Assembly: GCA_049516155.1 (NCBI GenBank)
Contig: JBEKTJ010000005.1
Location: 1-64,000 of the forward strand
Length of the DNA: 64,000 bases
Origin: Bog-159 sp049516155
Lineage (GTDB): Bacteria; Acidobacteriota; Terriglobia; Bryobacterales; Bryobacteraceae
Direction: 5' to 3'
The notes below the pieces were generated by a model, which had not been told where the DNA came from, ran no database searches, and was given only the letters and a program-made list of their open reading frames with translations. Of the stretch, positions 20,098 through 28,652 are shown piece after piece. Position numbers and translations under genes: made by a program. Positions within the stretch are counted from its first letter, which is position 1. Each line of letters opens with the position of its first letter.

Positions 20098-20276
20098 ATG
20101 GCAATCGACTACCGCGGTCTGCGGTCGCTCACCGCTCGCGAGCTTACCGCAGCCCTCACGCGCGATGGCTCCACGGGAGCGGCGGCACCTTCAAGATTAA
20201 GACCCTCCAGGGTATTATTGAAGACCAAGCCTGTTGGACGGAAGACGACCTTAAACGACTGAAATTAATTCGTTGA
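20098..20276 (+). pseudogene. HicA toxin gene with internal deletion and frameshift
   Basis: The first frame from ATG 20098 gives MAIDYRGLRSLTARELTAAL and then TRDG, a normal HicA-type N-terminus. The expected next segment, which carries the catalytic histidine (GSHH region), is absent. From about 20166 a different frame reads WLHGSGGTFKIKTLQGIIED and CWTEDDLKRLKLIR, a normal HicA C-terminus. About 30 codons have been lost and the frame changed, so the toxin should be inactive. It directly follows the intact HicB gene. Confidence 0.8.
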
Positions 20277-20294
20277 AGTAGTACCATAGATGTC

Positions 20295-21743
20295 ATGAAC
20301 CGCGACGAGCGGAGAATCGAACGTGCGATCTCGACCGGACTTTCCCGCCGCAATTTCCTGCGTGCTTCCGGAGCCGCCGCTCTGGCCGCGCTGTCGGGCT
20401 CCGAAGCGCGCCTGCTGGCAGGCAGCACCAAGATCGCGCCGCGGGCCGACAGCCTCATCCTGCTCTGGATGGCGGGCGGCATGGCCCAGACCGAAACTTT
20501 CGATCCCAAGCGGTACACGCCCTTTGAACCCGGCATGGAGTCGAAGCGCGTCCTGAGCACATTTCCCGCGATCGACACCGCGGTCGATAACATCAAGATC
20601 TCCGCTGGGCTGGAGCGTATCGCCAAGATCATGGACCGCGGCACGCTGATCCGCTCCCACCGGGTCGGCGATCTCGGTTTCATCCTGCATTCGCGCCATC
20701 AGTTTCATTGGCACACCGGCTATGCGCCTCCGCAGTCGGTCGCTGCGCCTCACATGGGCGCGGTGGTTTCGCGTACGCTGGGGCCGCGCAATCCGGACAT
20801 TCCCGCGTTCATCGATATCGGCCAGAATTTGGAAATCGGCGGCGAAAGCGACGCGGTGAAAGCGTTTCACACCGCCGGTTTTCTGGGCAGCGAGCACGCG
20901 CCTTTTCTGATCGTGGATCCGCAGGACGCGGTATCGCGCGTGCGGCCTTCCGAACACATCGGCCCGGCGCGCTTCGCCAGCCGATACGACGAATACAAGA
21001 AGCTGGTGGCCGCCAGTCCGGTAGGTCAATATGGCAGCGACTTCCAACGCCAGAGCCTGCTGCGCTCGTTCGAAAATGCGCACCGCCTGTTGACCTCGCC
21101 CGCCGCCAAGGCGTTCGATCTGAGCCTGGAGCCCAAGGCCAGCTACGATACTTACAATACCGGCCGCTTCGGGCTGGGCTGCCTGCTGGCGCGCCGCCTG
21201 GTGGAAGCCGGCGCGCGCTTCATCGAAGTGACCACCGAATACATCCCCTTCCGCTACTGGGATACTCACGAGAATGGGCACAAGCGCGCCATCGGCATGA
21301 AGGAAGCCATCGACGCGCCAGTCGCGCAGTTGATTCTCGACCTGGAAGCGCGCGGCTTGCTGGACCGTACCCGGGTGGTATTGGCCAGCGAATTCGGCCG
21401 CGACATGATGACCGAGGGCAAACCTGGCGCCCTAGTCAAGAACCAGGTCAATCAACCGGATATCATGACTGAGCCGAAGCACTACGGCATGCACCGGCAC
21501 TTCACGGAAGCCTGTTCGGTACTGATGTTCGGCGGGGGCGCGCCCAAGGGCATGCTGTACGGGCGCACCGCGGATGAACGCCCATGCAGCATCGTCGAAA
21601 ATCCGGTGACCATCGAGGATCTGCACGCCACCATCTACACGGCGCTGGGCATCCCGCCGGACACCGCGTACGACGTCGAAAAGCGGCCCTTCTATGTCAC
21701 CAAGGATGGCAAGGGGAAAGCTGTCGCTGCGTTGCGGGCGTGA
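20295..21743 (+). CDS. DUF1501 family protein with twin-arginine signal
   Basis: The 482-residue protein starts with a twin-arginine export motif (SRRNFLRASGAAALAALSG, residues 17-35) and continues with the alkaline-phosphatase-like DUF1501 fold: ADSLILLWMAGGMAQTETFD near the front, HRVGDLGFILHSRHQFHWHT, RLVEAGARFIEVTTEY and WDTHENGHK. The family is sulfatase-related and is usually encoded beside DUF1553 proteins. Its expected partner here lies at 14622-16976, separated by a PQQ dehydrogenase, a G1 peptidase and HicBA remnants. It is probably folded in the cytoplasm with a metal and exported by Tat. Its last 52 bases overlap the convergent BtuF-like gene. Confidence 0.9.
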   Translation: MNRDERRIERAISTGLSRRNFLRASGAAALAALSGSEARLLAGSTKIAPRADSLILLWMAGGMAQTETFDPKRYTPFEPGMESKRVLSTFPAIDTAVDNIKISAGLERIAKIMDRGTLIRSHRVGDLGFILHSRHQFHWHTGYAPPQSVAAPHMGAVVSRTLGPRNPDIPAFIDIGQNLEIGGESDAVKAFHTAGFLGSEHAPFLIVDPQDAVSRVRPSEHIGPARFASRYDEYKKLVAASPVGQYGSDFQRQSLLRSFENAHRLLTSPAAKAFDLSLEPKASYDTYNTGRFGLGCLLARRLVEAGARFIEVTTEYIPFRYWDTHENGHKRAIGMKEAIDAPVAQLILDLEARGLLDRTRVVLASEFGRDMMTEGKPGALVKNQVNQPDIMTEPKHYGMHRHFTEACSVLMFGGGAPKGMLYGRTADERPCSIVENPVTIEDLHATIYTALGIPPDTAYDVEKRPFYVTKDGKGKAVAALRA

Positions 21744-22600
21744 CGCGGGGGGAAAATTTCCGGATGCGCGATCCCGGACAGAATTTCCAGTGACTCAACC
21801 AACCTCGGTCCGGGACGATTGAAGTATTGATTGCCGTCCGCCACGAAGACGCGGCTGTTGCGGACCGCGCGCAGGTTATCCCAACCGTCGCGCCCGGTGA
21901 GCCAGTACATCTCACTCACGGCGCGCTCCAGGTCAAAACCGCAGGGCATCACCAGGATCGCGTCCGGATCGGCCGCGGCCAGATCGTCCCACGTGCGCCA
22001 TTCCACGTTCTCCGCTCCGGCCATCTCCACCATTTCAGGCATCCAGTTGGCCGTAGGCATTAGCGGCTCGATCCACTCGATGCAGGCCAACCGCGGGCGC
22101 GGCGCGCTGGCGACAACATCGGCGATCGCTTGCATACGGTGTTGCAGGCCCGCCACCACTTGCTCGCCGCGCGGTTCGATGTCGAGCGATCGCGCCACAC
22201 GGCGGATATCTTCCCAAACCTCGGCCAGCGAACTCGGCTGCAGCGACACCACTCGCGGCTGGCTGGCCAAACGCCCGGCTACCGATCGTTCCACATCGCG
22301 CAGGCTTACCGCGCAGACCTCGCAGTGGATTTGGGTCAGAATGTGCGTGGGTTGCAAGCGCTCGAGCACATCGTCGAACACTTGGTAGACGGAGATCGAG
22401 TCCGCCATGCTCTGTCTTACCAGGCGGTCGATTTCGCGGCTGTCGCCATCCACCGCGAAACGCGGCGCGGTACATACGGGCAGCGCGCGCACTTCTTCGG
22501 GATAATCGCACTCGTGCGAACGGCCCACCAGCCACGGCAGCGCTCCCAGCGCATGCACAATCTCGGTGGCGCTCGAAATCATGGAAACGATACGCGGCAT
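21692..22600 (-). CDS. BtuF-like cobalamin-binding protein without signal peptide
   Basis: The 302-residue protein has the helical-backbone solute-binding fold of BtuF/FepB proteins: RIVSMISSATEIVHALGA at the start, LVGRSHECDYPEEV, QPTHILTQIHCEVC, and a second lobe with WDDLAAADPDAILVMPCGFD. It starts immediately with the fold, so no export signal is visible, unlike classical periplasmic BtuF. The start codon overlaps the stop of the ATP-ligase gene by one base. Neighbours include a corrinoid adenosyltransferase, and a cobalamin riboswitch lies further upstream, which supports a corrinoid ligand. A cytoplasmic corrinoid-binding or sensing role is possible; an upstream missed start was not found. 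Confidence 0.83.
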   Translation of the reverse strand: MPRIVSMISSATEIVHALGALPWLVGRSHECDYPEEVRALPVCTAPRFAVDGDSREIDRLVRQSMADSISVYQVFDDVLERLQPTHILTQIHCEVCAVSLRDVERSVAGRLASQPRVVSLQPSSLAEVWEDIRRVARSLDIEPRGEQVVAGLQHRMQAIADVVASAPRPRLACIEWIEPLMPTANWMPEMVEMAGAENVEWRTWDDLAAADPDAILVMPCGFDLERAVSEMYWLTGRDGWDNLRAVRNSRVFVADGNQYFNRPGPRLVESLEILSGIAHPEIFPPRHARNAATAFPLPSLVT

Positions 22601-23265
22601 CAGATCTCCGGCAACAGGTCCGCGAAGACAAACCCATCTGCATCGCGCAATTCACCCGCGACGACCGGGATCGGATGCGCGAACATTGGCCCGGCGTAAG
22701 CGAACGTGTGGAACTCGCCATTCTCTCCGCACGGATCTGCGTGCGGCGGCAGATCCCCCAGTAACACCGCATCGAACTCGCGTCCGGCAAAGCTCGCATC
22801 GAGTTGCTTCTTATCCACGCAGGTAATTCTGGCGCGCAGCCCGCTACGGATCATCTCCCGCGCCAGGTCAGGCGTGGGAATCTCCCAAAGCGGAAACAGC
22901 GGCTCCAGTCCGCTGCCCGCCAGCTTGCGCTCGCGGTATTCGCGGATATCGCGCAGGAATAGATCGCCAAACGCGATGGCTTCGAATCCATCCGCCACCG
23001 CCGCCCGGCACGCTTCGGCCATTCGGGACTCGTACTCCTCATTGGAACAGGGCCACGGAAGCTCGAGCGCCCGCACCGGCAGACCGGCCGCAGCGGCTTG
23101 CGCCTGCAGCAGTTTGCGGCGGACGGCATGCATGGCCACCCGGTCGGCGGACTGGTTGAACGTAGTCAAAAGGCCGGCAATATCCGCGCCCATCTGGGAT
23201 CTCATCAGGTGCAAGGCCCAAGCGCTATCCTTACCGCTCGACCACGAAAGCAGCGTGCGCTTCAA
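22600..23265 (-). CDS. DPH6-like PP-loop ATP-dependent ammonia ligase (DUF71)
   Basis: The 221-residue protein starts at TTG 23265, where its start overlaps the preceding stop as TTGA. The N-terminal PP-loop is LLSWSSGKDSAWALHLMR. The C-terminal signature DPCGENGEFHTFAYAGPMF matches the ammonia-binding region of the diphthine-ammonia ligase family (COG2102/DUF71). In eukaryotes that enzyme amidates diphthine on EF2; bacteria lack diphthamide, so the substrate here is different. Its place between genes for a DUF6580 membrane protein and a BtuF-like protein suggests work on corrinoids or another uptake substrate. Family call is firm, substrate is inferred only. Confidence 0.88.
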   Translation of the reverse strand: MKRTLLSWSSGKDSAWALHLMRSQMGADIAGLLTTFNQSADRVAMHAVRRKLLQAQAAAAGLPVRALELPWPCSNEEYESRMAEACRAAVADGFEAIAFGDLFLRDIREYRERKLAGSGLEPLFPLWEIPTPDLAREMIRSGLRARITCVDKKQLDASFAGREFDAVLLGDLPPHADPCGENGEFHTFAYAGPMFAHPIPVVAGELRDADGFVFADLLPEI

Positions 23266-23816
23266 GCGGTTGCGGGGACCCGCTCGGCGGTGCGCACCGT
23301 GCGGCTTAGCCATGCGTGCAGGCCGAACAGCACGCCGGAGTAAAACAGGTCGCTGGCCAGCGTGCGCCCAAAGAATGGAATGGCCTGCGTGTAGCAAAGC
23401 GCCAGCCCGGACCACGTATGCGAATACCAGCCCAACCAGGTGCCGAAATTCGAAATCAGGAAGAACTGCACACTGCAGAGCAGGCACGCCGCGCCGATAC
23501 GCAGGGGACTCTCGGTGGATTGCAGGCGCCGGCCGATCCACACGCTGATCATGAAGCTGAGATAGACGAACGGCGTCGCGATGGAATAGCTGCCTTCCGG
23601 CCGTAGCGGATCGGTCACTGCCATCAACAGCAGCGGCACTGCAAAAGCCTGCCAGCCCCGCAAACGGGCTCCCGCGTAGAGGCTCATGCCGCCCACCGGA
23701 GCGAAATTCGGCGGATGCGGCAACAGACGCAGGATCGCTCCGACGACGGTCAAGCTCAGCGCCAAAGGCCGAACATTGCGTTCTCGATCGTTTCCTTGAT
23801 CGTTTCCTTGAGCCAT
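23262..23816 (-). CDS. DUF6580 family membrane protein, putative transport component
   Basis: The 184-residue protein has a short polar N-terminus with a duplicated QGND, then five or six hydrophobic segments. It contains LRLLPHPPNFAPVGGMSLYAGA, the most recognisable DUF6580 segment, which resembles S-components of energy-coupling factor transporters. Start ATG 23816 has a strong ribosome site (AAGGAG, 23827-23821) that lies within the end of the adenosyltransferase gene. Its position in a cobalamin locus lacking btuC and btuD suggests it could help corrinoids cross the inner membrane, but this is inference. Confidence 0.78.
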   Translation of the reverse strand: MAQGNDQGNDRERNVRPLALSLTVVGAILRLLPHPPNFAPVGGMSLYAGARLRGWQAFAVPLLLMAVTDPLRPEGSYSIATPFVYLSFMISVWIGRRLQSTESPLRIGAACLLCSVQFFLISNFGTWLGWYSHTWSGLALCYTQAIPFFGRTLASDLFYSGVLFGLHAWLSRTVRTAERVPATA

Positions 23817-23826
23817 TGTGCTCTCC

Positions 23827-24474
23827 TTATTCAGATAGTGTACCGCCGCTCGGTTCGCGGCCGCTAGCGGCGCGGTTGGGTTCCCACAGCGTTTCGGGCG
23901 CGCCGCTTTGGCGGCTGGCCCAACGGCTCCAGACAAAGAACGCGTCGCTGAGGCGGTTCAGATATTTCACGGCCTCGGCGGGGACCGGCTCCTCGCGCGC
24001 CAGAGCCGTGACGATGCGTTCGGCGCGGCGGCAAACAGTCCGGCAAACGTGCAGTTCCGCGTTGAGCCGCGAGCCGCCCGGCAGCACGAACGAGCGCAAA
24101 ACCGGCAAGTCCTCGTTGGCCCGATCCATCTCCGCTTCCAATTGAGCGATTTCCACCGCGGTAATCCGGGCCTGACGTGGGTGCACGTCCTCGGGCAGAG
24201 TGGCCAATATGGAACCTAAGTTGAATAGCTCGTGCTGCACGCGCAGCAGGATGCCGCCCAGCGCCGAAACTTCAAGATGCGCGGGGTCGCCCGCAGCGGT
24301 CTGGCGCGCCAGCCCCACGAACGAATTCAACTCGTCCACGGTGCCGTAGGCATCGATGCGCAGGGAATGCTTGGGCACGCGCTGCCCGCCTACGAGGCTG
24401 GTTTCACCCGCGTCGCCCAGACGAGTGTAGACACGATTGATGGCCAAGCGCGGCTGGTCGAATTTGATCTCCAT
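23827..24474 (-). CDS. ATP:cob(I)alamin adenosyltransferase, PduO type
   Basis: The 215-residue enzyme converts cob(I)alamin to adenosylcobalamin. Start ATG 24474 gives MEIKFDQPRLAINRVYTRLG then DAGETSLVGGQRVPK, the ATP-binding front of PduO/MMAB proteins. LNSFVGLAR, LPGGSRLNAELHVCRTVCRR and YLNRLSDAFFVWSRW follow, with the family's Arg/Glu catalytic cluster. The length is slightly above average because of a polar tail (PNRAASGREPSGGTLSE). It is the first gene of a tight four-gene series with the DUF6580, DPH6-like and BtuF-like genes. Its product would serve methylmalonyl-CoA mutase, encoded 10 kb away. Confidence 0.93.
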   Translation of the reverse strand: MEIKFDQPRLAINRVYTRLGDAGETSLVGGQRVPKHSLRIDAYGTVDELNSFVGLARQTAAGDPAHLEVSALGGILLRVQHELFNLGSILATLPEDVHPRQARITAVEIAQLEAEMDRANEDLPVLRSFVLPGGSRLNAELHVCRTVCRRAERIVTALAREEPVPAEAVKYLNRLSDAFFVWSRWASRQSGAPETLWEPNRAASGREPSGGTLSE

Positions 24475-24534
24475 GCATGCAGGATACACCGTGCGTGCTT
24501 CGCCTGTTATGATGAAATCAATTCTGGGTACGCC

Positions 24535-24747
24535 ATGACCCTTGACGAACGCCTCGAAAAGTTGACCGAACGGCACGAAGCGCTGACGCAAGCGGTGGAT
24601 TTGCTGGCCGCCATGTACCAGCAAAACGAACGGCGCTTGGCACAGGTGCTGGATGCTATCAACCGGCTGGCGAATATCGCGGAAGCGCATGACGTCCGGC
24701 TTGACGATCACGAGAATCCCCCGGACGATCCGTCCCGCGCTGCGTAG
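24535..24747 (+). CDS. Small coiled-coil hypothetical protein
   Basis: The 70-residue protein starts at ATG 24535 (MTLDERLEKLTERHEALTQ) and is almost entirely helical with heptad-like spacing, ending in a polar, acidic tail. It is transcribed divergently from the adenosyltransferase gene, 60 bases away. I recognise the general type, a short coiled-coil protein common in Solibacter-like genomes, but no function. Two proteins of similar style occur at 33589-33840 and 37132-37302. Confidence 0.6.
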   Translation: MTLDERLEKLTERHEALTQAVDLLAAMYQQNERRLAQVLDAINRLANIAEAHDVRLDDHENPPDDPSRAA

Positions 24748-24784
24748 TGCTGAGTCGCCTCCGAGGGATGCGCGCGAGCCGATA

Positions 24785-25210
24785 TTACTTGCGCGGGTCG
24801 AAATGGTCCGACCCTTGATCGATCGTTTCTGTGTGCAAGACGTCGGTCACGCTCCCGAGCAGGGCTACCGGCAGGAACGGCTTTTGGATGAAGTGCCAGC
24901 CGTGGTTCAGAACAAGCATAGCGCCATCGGCGTAACCGGACATCAGCATTACACGCATTTCGGGCCGGCGTAGCTTCAACACATCCGCCAAGTCCGGCCC
25001 GCACATGTCCGGCATCATGACGTCCGAAAGCAGCAGATGGATAGTTCGTGAGAAAACGGCTTCGATGCGGATGGCTTTCTTGGCAGAACTGGCGGCCAGC
25101 ACTTCAAAACCGCCCTCTTCAAGAATGAACTGAACCAGTTTGAGGATGGCAGTGTCGTCTTCGACAACAAGAACGGTTTCCGTGACCTCTCTCTTAAGCA
25201 GCAAAGCCAT
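24785..25210 (-). CDS. Stand-alone response-regulator receiver protein
   Basis: The 141-residue protein is a single CheY-like receiver with no output domain. Acidic residues are in VLVVEDD (Glu17, Asp18, Asp19), the phosphorylatable Asp63 is in LLLSDVMMPDM, the switch Ser in VMLMSGYADG and the Lys in FIQKPF. ATG 25210 is preceded by GAGAGGTG. No histidine kinase gene is near, so its partner must be elsewhere. The interval 25211-25663 upstream (453 bases) shows no recognisable gene. Confidence 0.9.
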   Translation of the reverse strand: MALLLKREVTETVLVVEDDTAILKLVQFILEEGGFEVLAASSAKKAIRIEAVFSRTIHLLLSDVMMPDMCGPDLADVLKLRRPEMRVMLMSGYADGAMLVLNHGWHFIQKPFLPVALLGSVTDVLHTETIDQGSDHFDPRK

Positions 25211-25663
25211 GGATTCACCTCTCTGATTTTTGCCGATTCGTTCCGACGCTGCGATATCGCTTCGCAAACATACGCTGCACGGTTCGGGCCAATCCCTTTT
25301 GGAACATGTCGTGCTACGACAAATCCGGAGGGGGCACCAAGCAGTGCACCATAAACCCTTTTGTTTTGCTACGGAACTATCCGCGTGCGACGGCTATTTT
25401 GACGGAGAGGGGCCACCGTGCGTTTGTGGTGGCAGCGGAGATGTCATCTCGGCTCTGAGCCAAGTTGCCATGCCGGTGGTTCCCACGTTGGCCGAAGAGA
25501 GCCTTCGGCCCGAAGCCATCGCGCAATAGCTGACTGCGTACATGCCAAGGTCGCTGCCAAGAGCCGGTCGGCATACGCGATGGACAGGCAATTTTGGCTT
25601 GACCGTATGCACGTTCTGCACTTGGTTAGGCCAGTGCAGCACGGCGCGTACTGGCCCGCTGAG

Positions 25664-26242
25664 TTATTTCGCAGCGGCAGAATCCCTAGTGCCGGCGACA
25701 GCAGACTCAATTGGCGGAACGGCCATAGCTCTGCCATGGAACGTCCGAATGTATTCTTGACGCTGAAATTGCCATCCACTCATGCCATCCGTCATGGCTT
25801 CTTCCAGCGCCCGCGCGTTATCCCATTTCCCGTGATCGATTCGGTACGCGGCAATTACCGCACCCGTCCGATCTGCGCCGCGCTTACAATGCACAAATAT
25901 GGGTCCGGCAGCAGGATCTTCCAGGAGCGTCAGGAGTCTGTCGGTGTCGGCCTGGGTCGGCGGCGTCAAACCGGTCATGGGCACATTGATATATCGCATT
26001 CCTGCCGCCGTGACCAATCGCTGTTCGGAAACCGAGCGTGCGTCGTCCTTACGTAAATCCAGCACGACCTTAACCCCAAGCCGGCTGAGATAGCTGAACC
26101 CCTCGGGAGTCGGCTGCGCTCCGCGGTAGACTTGCTGGTCCACTTGGTAGAAGTTCTTGATTCCGGGCACTGGTGAGGGTGCCGCTAAAGCAGGCAACCC
26201 CAGGAAAATGACGCTGATTAAGCCGCGTTCGATAAAAGACAT
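25664..26242 (-). CDS. Secreted dual-specificity/tyrosine phosphatase-like protein
   Basis: The 192-residue protein has an export signal (ERGLISVIFLGLPALAAPSP) and then a cysteine phosphatase fold with the loop HCKRGADRTGAVIAAYRI near residue 120, matching HCxxGxxRTG. VYRGAQPTPEGFSYLSRLGV and VVLDLRKDD are typical of the DSP families related to Siw14 and similar bacterial enzymes. The upstream Asp general acid may lie in the VPMTGLTPPT region but is not obvious. Substrate may be phosphotyrosine or an inositol or nucleotide phosphate. The ATG at 26242 is preferred over a TTG six bases upstream. It lies downstream of the TonB receptor gene, on the same strand. Confidence 0.85.
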   Translation of the reverse strand: MSFIERGLISVIFLGLPALAAPSPVPGIKNFYQVDQQVYRGAQPTPEGFSYLSRLGVKVVLDLRKDDARSVSEQRLVTAAGMRYINVPMTGLTPPTQADTDRLLTLLEDPAAGPIFVHCKRGADRTGAVIAAYRIDHGKWDNARALEEAMTDGMSGWQFQRQEYIRTFHGRAMAVPPIESAVAGTRDSAAAK

Positions 26243-26441
26243 TTTCAATTTGGAGGTCCTTCAATCTCCCCACGATTTGGACGCGGCATGGTATCGAAGG
26301 GATGCATGGATCGTGAACGCACAAGCCAAAGCCAATTCCGGCCATAAGGGAGACGCCGCCGCTGTGAAAAAATTCACGCTGGTGAGCGTGCCATCCCAAG
26401 ATTGAGCTTGATTCCCGGTTTACGGCACGGCCAGGATTGCA

Positions 26442-28622
26442 TCAATGTTTAGCCAGCGTCCACTTCATCCCTGCCACGAAGTTCAGCTTTGGCGCAGGGA
26501 ATCCCAAGACTTCCTCGTAGGACTCATTCAGCGCGTTGCGTAGGTTTCCATACGCGGTCAGTCCAGCGCTCAAGCGGATGTTCAGGTTGACGCCCATGTC
26601 GAAAAAGCCCCGGCACGGGTAGAGGCCCGCCGACGCGCCATAGGAGGGGTCCACATCCAGGTCGGAGCCGCGAAAGTAACCCGTCACATTCGCCGATACC
26701 CGCCCACGGTTGAAGGTGGAGACAAACGAGCCGGAATTGGCGGGCCGCCGGATCAACTCCTGGCCCACCGAAAAAGGAATCGGCGCGAGGCCCGTGGAAC
26801 CGTTCAGCGATAAGACCTCCGAATCCAGATAAGTGTAGAATGCCGCCAGGGACATCCAGCGCGCCGGGCGGTAACGCGCCGACAATTCCGCGCCTTGCGC
26901 CCGCGCATTCGACAGGTTGTCCGTTTGATAGGCGCTCAGCACCGCCAGGTTTCCGCCCAGCGAGACGATCAGGTCGTAGAACCGATTGTAAAAATAGGTC
27001 GCGTCCAGCAACAGTTTGCCGCGAAGCGTGTGCTGCTCCACGCCGAAATCGAAGGTAGCCGTGCGCTCCGGTTTCAGCGCCGGATTGTTGGTGAACGCAA
27101 GCTCCAGCCCGGCGGGCGGACGGATCCCCGTCCCGAATGAGCTATGCAGCCGAGTGCCGCGCAATACGTAAGTCGCCGCCAGCTTCGGATTGATCTTGGT
27201 CACCGTGTTGGCCGGAAATGGCGGCCGCCCATCGGCAAGATCCTCCGGAATGAACGGGGTTTCTATGATCTCGCCCCGCACTCCGGCATTGAAGAAGAAA
27301 TGGCCGCCAAGCTGAAAACGATTCTCCCAATAGATACCCGTGTCGTCGCGTTTTATCGGGAATGAAGTGTTGTAATCGTCGGCGATGTACGTGTTCTTCA
27401 CTTCTTCGCGCGCCAGGCTGATGCCGAACGCGGCCGTGTACCAAGGCGCGATGCTGACGATGCTCCGCGTCTCGAACTGGCCGCGCAAGTCCTTTTCATA
27501 ACTGAATCCATAGGGGCTCGTGTAGCCGCTGTTTTCCAGAAAAAAGCTGGCAAATGTCTCTTGGCGAAACCGCGGCGAGATATCGATCTGGTGATGCAGG
27601 AAGTAGTCGGAGAAATCGTTCTTGTCCCGGCTGACGGTATCGATGCCGGTGAAATCGTTCCCCGGATCGGAACCATAAGGGCCGGGGTCGCCGACGTCGT
27701 TGGCATTGTAGTCGCCGCCAAACGACACGCTTTGCCGGCCGAACGACCGCGTGACATGCAGCGCCACGTTGTCATTGCGGTAATCGCTGTTGGTCACCGG
27801 ACCGTTGTCCCCAAGCTGCGAGGCGAATGCGGCAACGCCAAAGCCGGCCAGAGTACCCGAGGCGCCTATGGCGAGGCGGTGCTCCTGATAGGTGCCGCCT
27901 TCGGCGATAACGTCGATTTCCGGCGAATCGGACGCGGCGCGCGTGACGAAATTGACCACCCCGCTATTGGCATAAGCTCCGTAGACCGAGGATTGCGCCC
28001 CTTCGATTACCTCCACGCGCTCCAGCCAATCCGTTGGAATGAAGGAGAAGTCGAAACCGCCGCCGACGGAGTTCACGGGGACCCCGTCGATCTGCACCAG
28101 AGTGAAATTAGAATCGCCGCCGCGGATGAACATGTCCGCTACGCCGCCGGGACTGCCGGTCTGGCCGATGGTGATCCCGGGCAAGTACCGCAACAGATCC
28201 ACCGCCAGGCCTTCGTTGCGTTCCGCGATTTCCTCGCGCGGAACGATGTTGACGCTGCTGCCCTGCTCGCTGAGCGGCACGTCCATCGTGGATCCGGCAA
28301 CGCGCACCGAATCCACTTGCGGCGCGATATTCAAATGTACGGTTAGTTGCTCCGCATCGGTCGCGCCGGACAGCGGGATATTCTTTGTTGCGAAACCGGG
28401 CGCGGTGATGGCCAAGCGCATCTCGCCGCTACCGGAAAGTTTCAGCGTGAACCCGCCAGCTTGGTCCGTGGAGGTTTGTTGCGCTACGCCCAATCGGTTG
28501 ACTGCGGATACCTGTGCGCCCGCGATTCCAGCACCGGACGGGTCCAGCACAGTTCCGCTAATGGTGAACGATGCTGCGAAAGCCCCGGGCAATAGCCCGA
28601 GCCATAAGACAAGAAGACGCAT
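26442..28622 (-). CDS. TonB-dependent outer membrane receptor, BtuB-like
   Basis: The 726-residue protein starts at ATG 28622 behind GGAGGAG and has a signal peptide (MRLLVLWLGLLPGAFAA). Residues 20-105 form a carboxypeptidase-regulatory-like domain (ISGTVLDPSGAGIAGAQVSA), then a plug domain (LLRYLPGITIGQ, MFIRGGDSNFTLVQIDGVPV, VEVIEGAQSSVYGAYANSG) and a 22-strand-like barrel ending in a C-terminal aromatic-rich strand (FVAGMKWTLAKH). A cobalamin riboswitch lies directly upstream, so cobalamin or a related corrinoid is the likely ligand. The regulatory-like domain before the plug is common in acidobacterial and Bacteroidota receptors. Confidence 0.9.
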   Translation of the reverse strand: MRLLVLWLGLLPGAFAASFTISGTVLDPSGAGIAGAQVSAVNRLGVAQQTSTDQAGGFTLKLSGSGEMRLAITAPGFATKNIPLSGATDAEQLTVHLNIAPQVDSVRVAGSTMDVPLSEQGSSVNIVPREEIAERNEGLAVDLLRYLPGITIGQTGSPGGVADMFIRGGDSNFTLVQIDGVPVNSVGGGFDFSFIPTDWLERVEVIEGAQSSVYGAYANSGVVNFVTRAASDSPEIDVIAEGGTYQEHRLAIGASGTLAGFGVAAFASQLGDNGPVTNSDYRNDNVALHVTRSFGRQSVSFGGDYNANDVGDPGPYGSDPGNDFTGIDTVSRDKNDFSDYFLHHQIDISPRFRQETFASFFLENSGYTSPYGFSYEKDLRGQFETRSIVSIAPWYTAAFGISLAREEVKNTYIADDYNTSFPIKRDDTGIYWENRFQLGGHFFFNAGVRGEIIETPFIPEDLADGRPPFPANTVTKINPKLAATYVLRGTRLHSSFGTGIRPPAGLELAFTNNPALKPERTATFDFGVEQHTLRGKLLLDATYFYNRFYDLIVSLGGNLAVLSAYQTDNLSNARAQGAELSARYRPARWMSLAAFYTYLDSEVLSLNGSTGLAPIPFSVGQELIRRPANSGSFVSTFNRGRVSANVTGYFRGSDLDVDPSYGASAGLYPCRGFFDMGVNLNIRLSAGLTAYGNLRNALNESYEEVLGFPAPKLNFVAGMKWTLAKH

Positions 28623-28652
28623 TGTAGGCTCCTCCCTCGAGAGCCGCAATTA

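Noticed and set aside
25211..25663. Open frames of about 70-100 residues on both strands
   Set aside because: No ribosome site, no motif and overlapping one another; treated as non-coding.
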